Below the pieces are notes generated by a model. It did no database searches. It was not told the DNA's origin and saw only the letters and a program-made list of their open reading frames with translations. A DNA stretch of 44,969 nt from positions 1-44,969 of the forward strand of contig JNDT01002292.1 of the NCBI GenBank assembly GCA_000697055.1, in the 5' to 3' direction. Within the stretch, counting starts at the first letter, position 1; each line of letters starts with the position of its first letter. Shown here piece by piece: positions 1 to 8,768 of this stretch. Position numbers and translations under genes: made by a program. The DNA is from Saksenaea vasiformis B4078 (Eukaryota > Mucoromycota > Mucoromycetes > Mucorales > Saksenaeaceae).

Positions 1-193
1 ACCATAACATGACAGTGCAGTCTTCTCACATAGGCAGTGCTACTATAAACTGATTTGAATCATTGGAGCGAATGGATATACATGTTTAAATTCTTCTCTC
101 CGGTCTAGTATTATTAGTGAGAATTAGAAATGCATTGCGACAGGGGTTCCCATGACATATGAGCAATAGTCGATAAGTGCTTCAAATGAAATC

Positions 194-1906
194 TCAGAAA
201 ATCTTTACACCGTTTACTACCACCTCCTTAACTGATCGACACAGGATGGATACAATATGCAAGTTATTCGGATCACCACCGTCGTCGACATCGTTGCAGC
301 TAAATTGCACTGATATAGTCTTGTTTGTTTCTTCGTTGATTATCTTAGCCAACATGTTGACTTCGTCGGTCTTCAGTCGCCGGATTCCTCCGTAGGCATT
401 TGGGGTGTACCACCTTGTCCAGCCATCCACGGTGTGTTCATCCATTGAGCCATGGTACTTCCTTTTTCGTTTCAGGATTCTTTCAGTCTTGTCCAATTGG
501 GTCAACTTAAGCACAACCTTATACCAGGTTGATATTTTTAAGCGATCAAGATGAGAGTCTCTGAGATCAAACGGATGGAATTGGGTAAGATACCCATCAT
601 TGTATTCGCAGCGAAAGGAAGAAATCTTTGGAAAGTTCCTTATAATGTGCGGGAACGTTTTTGCAAGACTATTATCGAAATAACAGCTTACAAGATTTAA
701 GGTTTCCAGGACATGTGGCGATTCCATCACGGTTTCGGTACATCTTAGATCTCGGCAGTGTTCGATTGTCAAGGTTTTCAATTTCGAAAGTTGCCGCAAG
801 ATGTCATCAATGACGATAGGTACATGTGGTTGACGTATAGTGAGTTCTGTCAATGCTCGGCAAGCTGATAGAGCTTTTAGCATTTCCGCGAGTGATCTTT
901 CGTTATAAACCGAGAGCTTAACGCTTCGGAGTGTCCGTTGGAAATCTGTTATCAGTGCAGCATAAGGATATTCCGCCCAACTAATGATTTTCATAAATTC
1001 GCATGGAGCCCCAATATCTCGACTCTCCGTCAGAGCCTTTATATAGCCTAATTCACTGTTGAATGCTCTAACATGCATAAATTTGAGGGATGGCCACGAT
1101 CTTGCAAGCATCGGCAGCAGTGTGTCGAGTTCGCTGGGATTGTTATCCGCCGACATGTCAAGTCTAAATTTTTCGACATGTGGGTACTTTCGTGCGAAAT
1201 AGGTATAATACTGAATGTCGAAGTTCCCCACCACCGTTAATTCACGCAGCGTGTGGCACGGCTTAATGCGGTGTGGTACAGGTCCGCAGAGATTTAAATG
1301 CCCGAACTTGATTTCCTGCAAACCTGCCACCGCGGCGTGGATCGATTCCAAGTCTGATATACTCAAAGCAACGTCAAGGAGGTGATCTATTTCCAAAGAT
1401 TTAAGTTTGGGTAAAGCCATAATCATGTTGAGGCAGTCAGATATGTCAGCTCGTAGAGAAAGTCGAGTAAGGCACGTTTGAAAAGGAGAAAGATCTGTTG
1501 GAAACCACAGGTAAAGGCGGGATAGCACGTCCAAGGATTCGTATCCATCTGCTATCACTGACTTCAAGGGCGACTTCCAAAACTGTTGGTAACCAAGAGT
1601 AACAAGGGAAGGACAAAGTCTTGGGAGAGCCCTGGTATCTTCGTAAGAGATTCGCAAGCAGTCTTGCAGATACAGGTGGAGGACAAAGTGGCCAAGTCGA
1701 CTCGTCGTCTCTGCACGTCTCAATGTTTCGAAAAATAAGCGTAGCTGTCGTTTTGTTTGCAAGTGCACAGTACGATACAAGGATGCGGTAAATGATTCTC
1801 TCCACCGTCGACAGACATGCACGCAAACGTGTAAGTTCTGCTGAGGCAGTAAGGCAACAATATCCGACACAATCTCCATCGGCAGTCTTTCTCGTGACAC
1901 ATCCAT
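194..1906 (-). CDS. F-box/leucine-rich repeat-like protein, paralogue 1
   Basis: Single-exon gene of 570 codons from an ATG at 1906-1904. Residues 5 to about 60 form an F-box (RLPMEIVSDIV, then HVCRRWRESF), the segment that in this family docks on Skp1 of an SCF ubiquitin ligase. The rest is a string of Leu-rich segments of about 25 residues (LTRLSL, LKSLEIDHL, LRELTVVG, LTELTIRQ) as in F-box/LRR substrate receptors. The last residues (VCRSVKEVVVNG) recur in the other three copies here, so the end is intact. No signal peptide or membrane segment is seen; a nuclear or cytosolic protein is expected. Its substrate is unknown. It is closely related along its whole length to the genes at 4646-6355, 36679-38378 and 39414-41111, all on the same strand. 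The F-box assignment is firm; the role as a ubiquitin ligase adaptor is inferred from the family. Confidence 0.85.
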   Translation of the reverse strand: MDVSRERLPMEIVSDIVALLPQQNLHVCVHVCRRWRESFTASLYRTVHLQTKRQLRLFFETLRRAETTSRLGHFVLHLYLQDCLRISYEDTRALPRLCPSLVTLGYQQFWKSPLKSVIADGYESLDVLSRLYLWFPTDLSPFQTCLTRLSLRADISDCLNMIMALPKLKSLEIDHLLDVALSISDLESIHAAVAGLQEIKFGHLNLCGPVPHRIKPCHTLRELTVVGNFDIQYYTYFARKYPHVEKFRLDMSADNNPSELDTLLPMLARSWPSLKFMHVRAFNSELGYIKALTESRDIGAPCEFMKIISWAEYPYAALITDFQRTLRSVKLSVYNERSLAEMLKALSACRALTELTIRQPHVPIVIDDILRQLSKLKTLTIEHCRDLRCTETVMESPHVLETLNLVSCYFDNSLAKTFPHIIRNFPKISSFRCEYNDGYLTQFHPFDLRDSHLDRLKISTWYKVVLKLTQLDKTERILKRKRKYHGSMDEHTVDGWTRWYTPNAYGGIRRLKTDEVNMLAKIINEETNKTISVQFSCNDVDDGGDPNNLHIVSILCRSVKEVVVNGVKIF

Positions 1907-2225
1907 TTTTGCGGAAAAGCTTCAAAAAAGAAGCTGCTTCGTGCAAATATATAGTAACTGGATGTTACACAAATTACACAAAGCCGCAACACGGACATAT
2001 CGGAAGTTCGCCGTCAAATAATACGACGCTTTACCGATTTAACTTGTTAACGCAGGAATAAGTGTAAGCAGCAGCTTGCGACAAAATGAAGATGTCGACT
2101 TTTACTGAAATCCGTGAGCACAAATAGGGTTATGGACCCAAAAACGCGCACCGTCACATCTTTGCTCACCTTTTTCAAGCACCTAATCAACTATAATCAT
2201 CCTTAGACCGCTCCATTTCTTCAGC
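1907..2225. other. Intergenic, between F-box 1 and the CRN remnant
   Basis: About 320 bases holding the 5' side of F-box paralogue 1 on the minus strand and the 5' side of the Crinkler remnant on the plus strand, so the two would be transcribed divergently. I see no further gene or repeat. Confidence 0.5.
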
Positions 2226-3560
2226 ATGGTTAATCCATTGATACTCTTCTGTCTCGTTAATGGTGAACCTTTATCAAGGGCGTTCTCTGTAAAGATTGGG
2301 TTGATAGAAACGGTGGATGACATAAAAGTCAAAAAGTCTCCCGAATTCGAGGACATTGCTACGGATAGACTCACAGTTTGATGTGTCTCTCTATTCCCAC
2401 TAGTAATGTCAGCAGACACCATGACGTCTTAGCTGATAACATCACAACCAAGGAGGAGTTTTTCCCAAATGACGAGCTCTCGGATGTTTTTGACAGGAAA
2501 CCGCCAAAAAGAAGAGTCCACATCTTGGTTCAAATACCAGTAAGATGTCGACAAGGACTTACAGCATATCGGGATAGTGCTAACCACCTATATGATTAAC
2601 TTCTGGACAGAGGGTAGCTGAGTTGTGTCAACGAATTCAACTGTCATCGATAATAATGATGCAACATGTGGCAAGCCTTATAAAACTTAAGTTCTAGATT
2701 TACAGATTTCTAGCTGATTCCTTAATATAACACACCATAGCCTTTAACCTTATTGTCAAATGTGAAAGAAATGTTTCATTCACTTCGACAACGGATACCA
2801 ATACAGCTAACGCTCGATAAATTCAAAAGGGTTACTTTTGTCGAATATCCTCAAGCTGACGATGACGATTATCTCGAAAAGATATCTCTATATCAATGCT
2901 GCACAGCGTCCTACGAGATTGAGCAAAGATGAACAGTTACAACAAGTTCTCAAACCTGCAGGAAAGGAACACAAACGCAAGCTGATCACGTCTTTGGAAT
3001 GCCCTTCAAATAAAATTTTCTGCACGGACATTGGAAGAAGTGCGCCTGGAATATGGACTAATACATGTCATCTCCCACGGTTGACAACTCTACACCATTC
3101 GGTGGTATTCAATCAGACCCGTTACAAATTACAAACTACAATGCATGAGGCATGTCTACAAAAATTTATCCAAGAGACCGGAACGCGTCAGATGCTAAAA
3201 GTTGGAAACGGCATCCGAATCCACGCGATCAATACTTGTGGCATCGTGCTTATTGAATGCTACATCCGCGTTTCAGGAAAATTTATATGTTTGGCAAGAT
3301 ATATTAGCGGTCCATGAGGCAACAGACCAGTCGATTATTCAGTACATTCCCGCCAAGCAAATAATTACGCTCTCGGTGTCACTGAAGTCAAAAGGGAAGA
3401 CTTTGATCAAGGGGTGGCTCAGAATATGTGCAATTGGGGATCAGCGCCGACCCAGCGGAAATGCAAACGTGCAACGGAGGATGTTGAGGGAGAAGAAAAC
3501 GAGCCATGTTCGGTGAAATCCTGTGGCGTTGTCACGGATTCTGCAACATGGATTTTTATT

Positions 3561-3569
3561 GAATGTACA
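3561..3569. repeat. Target-site duplication, left copy
   Basis: GAATGTACA, directly abutting the left end of the MITE; the partner GAATGTACC lies at 3675-3683. It codes for the CRN residues E-C-T on both sides, as a duplication of the coding target should. Confidence 0.8.
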
Positions 3570-3674
3570 GATCTCTTAGGAGCCATACCTTGCACAGCCG
3601 CAGACCCACCGAAAATATCTAAACCTTATTGACCTCCGGGCCAGGAATTTGGTATGGCTCCTAAGAAGAAGATC
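3570..3674. mobile_element. MITE of 105 bp inside the CRN pseudogene
   Basis: The left end GATCTCTTAGGAGCCATACC and the right end GGTATGGCTCCTAAG-AAGAAGATC are inverted copies; 15 bases pair perfectly and the outer GATC also matches after a 3-base gap. The element is flanked by GAATGTACA (3561-3569) and GAATGTACC (3675-3683), an 8-base exact, 9-base near-exact direct repeat. Removing the element joins the CRN reading IECT to MDEDEKV, which is the family order, so this is an insertion event. There is no coding capacity. The 8-9 base duplication suggests a hAT- or Mutator-type transposase acting in trans. Confidence 0.85.
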
Positions 3675-3841
3675 GAATGTACCATGGATGAAGATGAGAA
3701 GGTTTTCTACAGGTCGTCACGTCTCCCTGGAATAGTCGACTACACGGTTGACGATTGGAAGGTCAGGCCACTGACATCTTTAGGAGACTCGTATGGCTGA
3801 TAACTCAAATGAAATCCCTGCACTCCCTCATAATTAATTGA

Positions 3842-4645
3842 GGAAAATCTCGGAGGAAACAGTGATCCATTAATATGGTGGTATATCGCGCCACTTTGAT
3901 ACTTTCTCACAGGTTCCCTTGTCAAACGCTGCCTTCAATACAGTTAAGAACGTTGCGTCTAACGGAGGTTGTCTCCTTTCGTAACTCTATATTCTTCTAC
4001 ATCACGTCGAATGCGCTCTTTTTGCATAGCAGACACAGAAGCACCTGGATCGTTTATCATGATGCTCAGAGGTACCGGGAGAAGTCGTAGGTAAAAGTGG
4101 GGCACGATGCTAAAGGACAAGACATTCCAGGACAATTGAACAAGCGGCTTGTCTCATTTGTGTTACACTACAGGAGAAAGCCAAAGGAAAAGATACTGCT
4201 ACATTCATATAAATAGCGTTGATATGTCTCTTTCCACATTGGCAGGATGCTAGCGCAAGACGGAATACACATAATTACGAGAGAGACGACATACCTTCCG
4301 AAAAGAAATATATCTCGAGAATTGCTTTATCGGTGCACTTAGACCTGGTATTTCCACTCGAAGAGGGCTAGCAGGTCAGAGTATCGACGCAAGATTTCTT
4401 TCTGGAGATGACCCGGAAGATGCTATAGCACCTTCATGAAGTACACCACCTTGAGTTAGTTGACTTTACTCAGCATTATCATCATAAAAAATGCCGCCAT
4501 AATCTGATTACAACACCAAAACAGATGTACAGGTGTGTATAATTTCGGTTTCTTCCCAACCATGCCATCAATGAAAAGAAGGGACCTGTCGCAAGCAGGG
4601 TGTACATCACCTACAAACGACGTGGTCGCTAGCTTTAATAGGATC
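3842..4645. other. Intergenic, between the CRN remnant and F-box 2
   Basis: About 800 bases. Only short open frames without family resemblance. It contains the 3' side of F-box paralogue 2 (minus strand). I see no RNA gene and no repeat shared with the rest of the window. Confidence 0.5.
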
Positions 4646-6355
4646 TCATACAACTCTTTCGCCATTAATTATTACTTCTTTGACGGATCGACACACAATA
4701 GACACGACATCGCTGATATCAGGAAAAGGATTGTCTTCTTCATCGCATTCATCATTATACTCGTCGTATAGTTCCGTCAGTTCTAGCAGCTTGATGACTT
4801 CGACATTCCTTAACCTTCGGAACATGGTGCCAGGATGTTTAGCGTACCACCTAGTCGAACGGTCTAGCATACGGTCTTTCGTAGATCTACCACGTTTACC
4901 CCTACTATTTTCTGGGGACGCCTTGTCCAGCTGAGTCAGCTTGAGCACAGGCTTATACACGCCTGTCAATTCCAAGCGATCGAGACGAGCGTCTCTGAGG
5001 TCAAACGCATGAAGTTCAAAAGGAAAATCTGGAACTCCATTTGTGCACTCGTAGTGGAACGTGGAAAGGTTGGGGCAATTCCTTGTGAGATACGGAGTAG
5101 GCTCGTCAGAGTCATGATAACAATCGCATACAAGGTGTAGCTCCTTTAAACCATGTGGAGGTTCTATCGCCCTCTCGCTAAACGTAAGCCAGGGGAATTC
5201 CACCAGCTTCATCCTCTTTAATCGCGGCAGTTGCTGCAGAATGTCATCAACATCAATAGGATCAATATCATAAGTTGCCAATAAGCAGTCGATGGCGAAT
5301 TCTGTCAAGGATTCGCAACTTGACAAACTTTTTAGAAGTTCAGTAAACACTTCCGGATCGTAGCCTGTGATAATAACAGTTCGGAGAGTTCGTTGGAAAT
5401 CCGTTATCAAAGTGGGGTCGAAATATCCTTCCCGACCACAAATTCTTATGATCTCGCGTGTTGCGCCGATATCTCGGGCTTTCATCAGAGATTTTTCGTA
5501 TTCTATTTCGTCGCCAGCATCGATGTCTTTCAGAAATGGCCATGCCCCCACGAGAATCGGTAACACTGCATCGAGCTCCTTGGATTCCATCGATGAACTC
5601 GATTCGAGCTTAAATATCTCAATGTTGGGGTACTTTCGGGTAAAATATGTGTAATAATAATGGCTGTCAACAGTCCTATCGAACGTTAATTCGCGTAACG
5701 TGCTGCATGGCTTAATATTATCTGGTATAGATCCGCAGAAACGTAGACGACCGAATTCAATTTCTTCCAAACACGGAACAACTGAGTGGATCAATTCGAG
5801 GTCTGATATATGTAAACTGCTACGCTCTGTGTGATCAATCTTCAGCGATTTAAGCCTCGGTAACTTGGTAACCAAATTGATCCAGTCAGGTATGTCAATG
5901 TTTATGGAGAGACGAGTGAGACATCCGACAAATGATGATAGATCCATGGGTTGCTGTAGGGAGAGCATTGGTAACCCGTCCAGCGATTTGTATCCTGTTG
6001 CTATCACTGACTTCAAGTGAGAGTGCCAAAATCGCTTATAATCAAAAGTGGTAAGAAAAGGGCAGAGCCGTGGAAGGGCTGACAGGTGCTCATGAGAGAT
6101 TCGCAAATGATCTTTTACATGCAAGCAACGAACGAAATGACCAAGATAGTTGACATTTTCCGTCGAGATTATCGTTTCAAAAAACAATCGCAGTCGCCTC
6201 TTCGTCTCCAGATGTACGGAATGATACAACATCTCGGTGAAAGGTCCTCTCCATGAGTGGCAGACGCGCGAACAAGCGTATAGACTGCTCGGTGGTAGCC
6301 AGGTGGCGATATTTGATACAATTTCCATTGGTATCCTTTCCTGTGGCGGTTTCAT
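4646..6355 (-). CDS. F-box/leucine-rich repeat-like protein, paralogue 2
   Basis: Single exon, 569 codons, ATG at 6355-6353. The F-box is at residues 5-60 (RIPMEIVSNIATWLPPSSL, then CHSWRGPF), followed by Leu-rich units (LTRLSI, LKSLKIDH, LRELTF, LKRMKLVEF, LKELHLVC). Compared with paralogue 1 it shares the conserved run LFFET and the C-terminal VCRSVKEVIINGE. It is distinguished by an acidic patch near the end (YNDECDEEDNPF) and by short insertions in the middle repeats. It is intact, with no intron needed. The function is as for the other copies: a probable SCF substrate receptor of unknown target. The divergence from its neighbours suggests an older duplication than the 36.7/39.4-kb pair. 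Confidence 0.85.
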   Translation of the reverse strand: MKPPQERIPMEIVSNIATWLPPSSLYACSRVCHSWRGPFTEMLYHSVHLETKRRLRLFFETIISTENVNYLGHFVRCLHVKDHLRISHEHLSALPRLCPFLTTFDYKRFWHSHLKSVIATGYKSLDGLPMLSLQQPMDLSSFVGCLTRLSINIDIPDWINLVTKLPRLKSLKIDHTERSSLHISDLELIHSVVPCLEEIEFGRLRFCGSIPDNIKPCSTLRELTFDRTVDSHYYYTYFTRKYPNIEIFKLESSSSMESKELDAVLPILVGAWPFLKDIDAGDEIEYEKSLMKARDIGATREIIRICGREGYFDPTLITDFQRTLRTVIITGYDPEVFTELLKSLSSCESLTEFAIDCLLATYDIDPIDVDDILQQLPRLKRMKLVEFPWLTFSERAIEPPHGLKELHLVCDCYHDSDEPTPYLTRNCPNLSTFHYECTNGVPDFPFELHAFDLRDARLDRLELTGVYKPVLKLTQLDKASPENSRGKRGRSTKDRMLDRSTRWYAKHPGTMFRRLRNVEVIKLLELTELYDEYNDECDEEDNPFPDISDVVSIVCRSVKEVIINGERVV

Positions 6356-6409
6356 TGTTGTGAAGAAAATTGGTAGGGAAGTGCCACACTATGATGGAGT
6401 TCCTAAAGA

Positions 6410-6690
6410 ACCTGCACCTGGTTTCGCTACACGCACCAGGCGGTGGGGACCAGAATGACGTCACTTTACATTCGGACAACTTGGATTTCTTAATGCCCAG
6501 AAGCGTTCGCCCGCTGTACTACCGGACGCAAAACCCGTACCTAACAAAGAGGCAGGTTGGAAGCTCCTTAATTCCCCATCCCCAGTAAGGGAAAAGATGT
6601 GCCACGTAGAGGCGGTGAGATCCCAACTTCGGAACTATAATGAATATTGAGCCAATGATAACAGCGTATGATAGGGAGGTGTACCAGCAC
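6410..6690 (+). repeat. Diverged duplicate segment, copy A
   Basis: Matches copy B at 7785-8050, about 1.36 kb away in the same orientation. Best stretch 6540-6690 against 7902-8050, roughly 70 percent identical by eye, with shared words such as AATGATAACAGC and GTGTACCA. Both copies carry the palindrome TGACGTCA (6456-6463 and 7842-7849). Copy A sits just upstream of the start of F-box 2, so it may include promoter sequence. Confidence 0.7.
6456..6463. promoter_or_regulatory. TGACGTCA palindrome (CRE/bZIP-type site), copy A
   Basis: Perfect 8-base palindrome about 100 bases upstream of the F-box 2 start, conserved in the diverged copy B at 7842-7849. In fungi TGACGTCA is bound by ATF/CREB-type bZIP factors. 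That it is functional here is inference from position and conservation. Confidence 0.35.
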
Positions 6691-6863
6691 GGTCAATCTT
6701 AGATGATATTGCTTGCTAACAGGATCTCTGTGGCGGGAAATTCGTGGTCACCGCTAGATGACCCAAACTAATATTACTGGCATATTCTAGTAGAATCAGC
6801 GGTGCTAAGTGGTCAAGCCCTACTAAAAATATTATTCAGTATGTCGACGGCCATTAGTGCAAA

Positions 6864-7290
6864 ACAGGATACGATGCTTGCACACCGCAATATGAAACCC
6901 CATTGGTGCAATGGCTGTCGAACGCTGTTTCAGAAAAAATTAATCAGTAAACGGTTTCATCATAGCTGACGAGCACATACAGAAGGGAGAAAAAAAAAGA
7001 ACAATACAAACGACCACATCACAAACAGGATACGATGCTTGCACACCGCAATATAATCTGTCTCTTCAATAGCCACTGTTACTACATGGTTAAAAAAAAG
7101 AATTAGAAACTATAGAACACGTAGGCAATACTTACAAAAAAGGGGAGGTTAGATAAAGATAAGCAATGATCACATCAAAAGACAGAATACAGTGCTTGCA
7201 CACTGCAATATGTTCTGCCTCTTAGATGATACACTGGCTGCTGCATGTAATGTTAGTTAATAAATGTGTTCTTCAGACCTGGCTTTCAAG
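6864..7290 (+). repeat. Three diverged tandem units of about 160 bp
   Basis: The core GGATACGATGCTTGCACACC begins at about 6866 and again at 7028, followed in both by GCAATAT. A third version (GAATACAGTGCTTGCACACTG..) begins at about 7188. Spacing is close to 160 bases each time. Units 2 and 3 also share flanks (GACCACATCACAAA / GATCACATCAAAAG before; ATCTGTCTCTT / GTTCTGCCTCTT after). No coding frame spans the units. Confidence 0.75.
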
Positions 7291-7784
7291 TTGCACTGAA
7301 AGAGCGATATGTCAAAAAAAAAATCGTACTGTCGAATGTCATACTGACGCAGGTCTTAGAAAAAAGGCTGAAAGATTAACCAACTGCTTCATCCGAAGTA
7401 GATGTTTACTCGTCTCCGGTCTAAAGAAAATGAAATGTTCGTTCAGCATGCACCATATCCAAGGCAAAGAGAAAAGAAGTAAAAGGATGTGGAACGAAGA
7501 AAATGCATCTTTTGTGTGAAGCTGACTCTGGATTGATCAGTGCGTTAAGATTTCGCCTTCCCAAAAGTGGTTATTTTCTTCTCATCTACCAGAACAAGTC
7601 GCTTATATCCAAACCAGTCGAGTTTGTTAGTGCCATTTTTTTTCCTACGAGATCTCGGTTAACGCGAGACAAACTTCAGATAAAAAAATCTGTTGTAGAT
7701 ACTTGATGGGATAATTAATAAAAGTATAGGTAGAGGAGTACTTACATTTGTTCCGCTACGTCACTAAAGGTCAATTTTCATGAC

Positions 7785-8050
7785 GTGCCTGGTGCGGATA
7801 ACTGGTGCGAATAGCTGAACCACCTGTACCCGAATCAACCATGACGTCAGTTAAAGGATGTGAGAAACGCCCAGGAACCGTTCATCCGCTGCAAATCCTG
7901 GCCCTAACAGAGATGGGCTGGCAGCTCCTCAATTTGCCACCCTCGGTAGGGGGAAGACATGTCATGTAGAAGCAACGGAACCCCAGCGTTGGAACTGTAT
8001 CGAACAGTGAGCTAATGATAACAGCATGATAGAGGCGTGTACCACCATGC
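7785..8050 (+). repeat. Diverged duplicate segment, copy B
   Basis: Partner of 6410-6690, same orientation, TGACGTCA retained at 7842-7849. No F-box gene follows this copy, so it is either a dispersed repeat or the upstream remains of a lost paralogue. Confidence 0.7.
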
Positions 8051-8768
8051 CTGATGGCTTCTTTTTTGGTGTAACATACACAACGAAAAGCCCATGAACT
8101 TTGCTCAGGACATTAAATGCAAAATTAGACCTTTTGGAGTCTGGTATGGATTTCAAAGCAAGGGTGACCCTCCACCATACACTTTCATGATGCTTTTTCC
8201 GTTTTCCACTCTACTGTTCTGCTTGCCAACTGTCAGTCGATAGTCTATATCCTATATGATAACTTGTATAGCTGGCTTTGCCGTTCGTATGCGCTTCAAC
8301 GTTGATGATAGCCTAGTTAGTATAGCCTGTTAGCATCGGCAGGTGTGTGCTGTCGCAAAATTCTGTCATATATAACACTGAAGCTTCCAGAATACGCTTG
8401 AGTCCTGTATCCTTATTTAATAGCTTTATTTCTTCCATAGTCCTCCAATTCTCGAACCCTATCATTAAGCACTGGGCTACATCAGACCCTTCTCGCAGTA
8501 AATTGCTTCTCTTACGGACAAGATGGCATATTGTCATAGTGTAAACGGCTGTTTCCTGACCACATTTCTTTACAACGGCATCTGTGCGGAACTTTACTCC
8601 TACGTTAATATAGATACACCATACACTAGCTATGCATGTCTATCCACGCTTCTGATCGTTACTGGGTTTCATTTTGCGAGAACCGAAAATGTTATGGAAA
8701 CTAGGGCCGAGCAGAGGTATCGTCGGTGTTAGAAAAAAATAATGCTATGCGGTTTGTATGCAATGTAT

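Larger units (their letters stand above)
2226..3841 (+). pseudogene. Crinkler (CRN)-type protein, degraded
   Basis: The stretch from the ATG at 2226 reads as a Crinkler N-terminal domain: LFCLVNGE, AFSVKIG, TVDDIK, FEDIATDRLTV. Then comes an in-frame TGA at 2379-2381 where the family has Trp. Reading resumes in another frame (CLSIPTSN.., FFPNDELSDVFDRKPPKRRVHILVQIP, ending near 2540). From about 3331 a CRN C-terminal region appears (VDYSVHSR, then GVTEVKREDFDQGVAQN and GVVTDSATWIFIECT), followed after an inserted element by MDEDEKVFYRSSRLP and FRRLVWLITQM, ending at the TGA 3839-3841. TEVKRED resembles the E-x-K end of PD-(D/E)XK nuclease folds. Several frame changes, one stop and the insertion make this a pseudogene. 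The centre (about 2600-3200) is too worn to align. CRN proteins are a modular family known from oomycetes and early-diverging fungi; their role in fungi is unsettled. Confidence 0.75.
6356..8768. other. Gene-poor, repeat-bearing region
   Basis: About 2.4 kb between F-box 2 and the 3' end of GLE1 without a supported gene. It holds two diverged copies of a segment of about 270 bases (6410-6690 and 7785-8050) and a three-copy diverged tandem array of about 160-base units (6864-7290). Open frames here are short and have no recognisable domain. It is probably decayed repeat or old transposon sequence. Confidence 0.55.
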
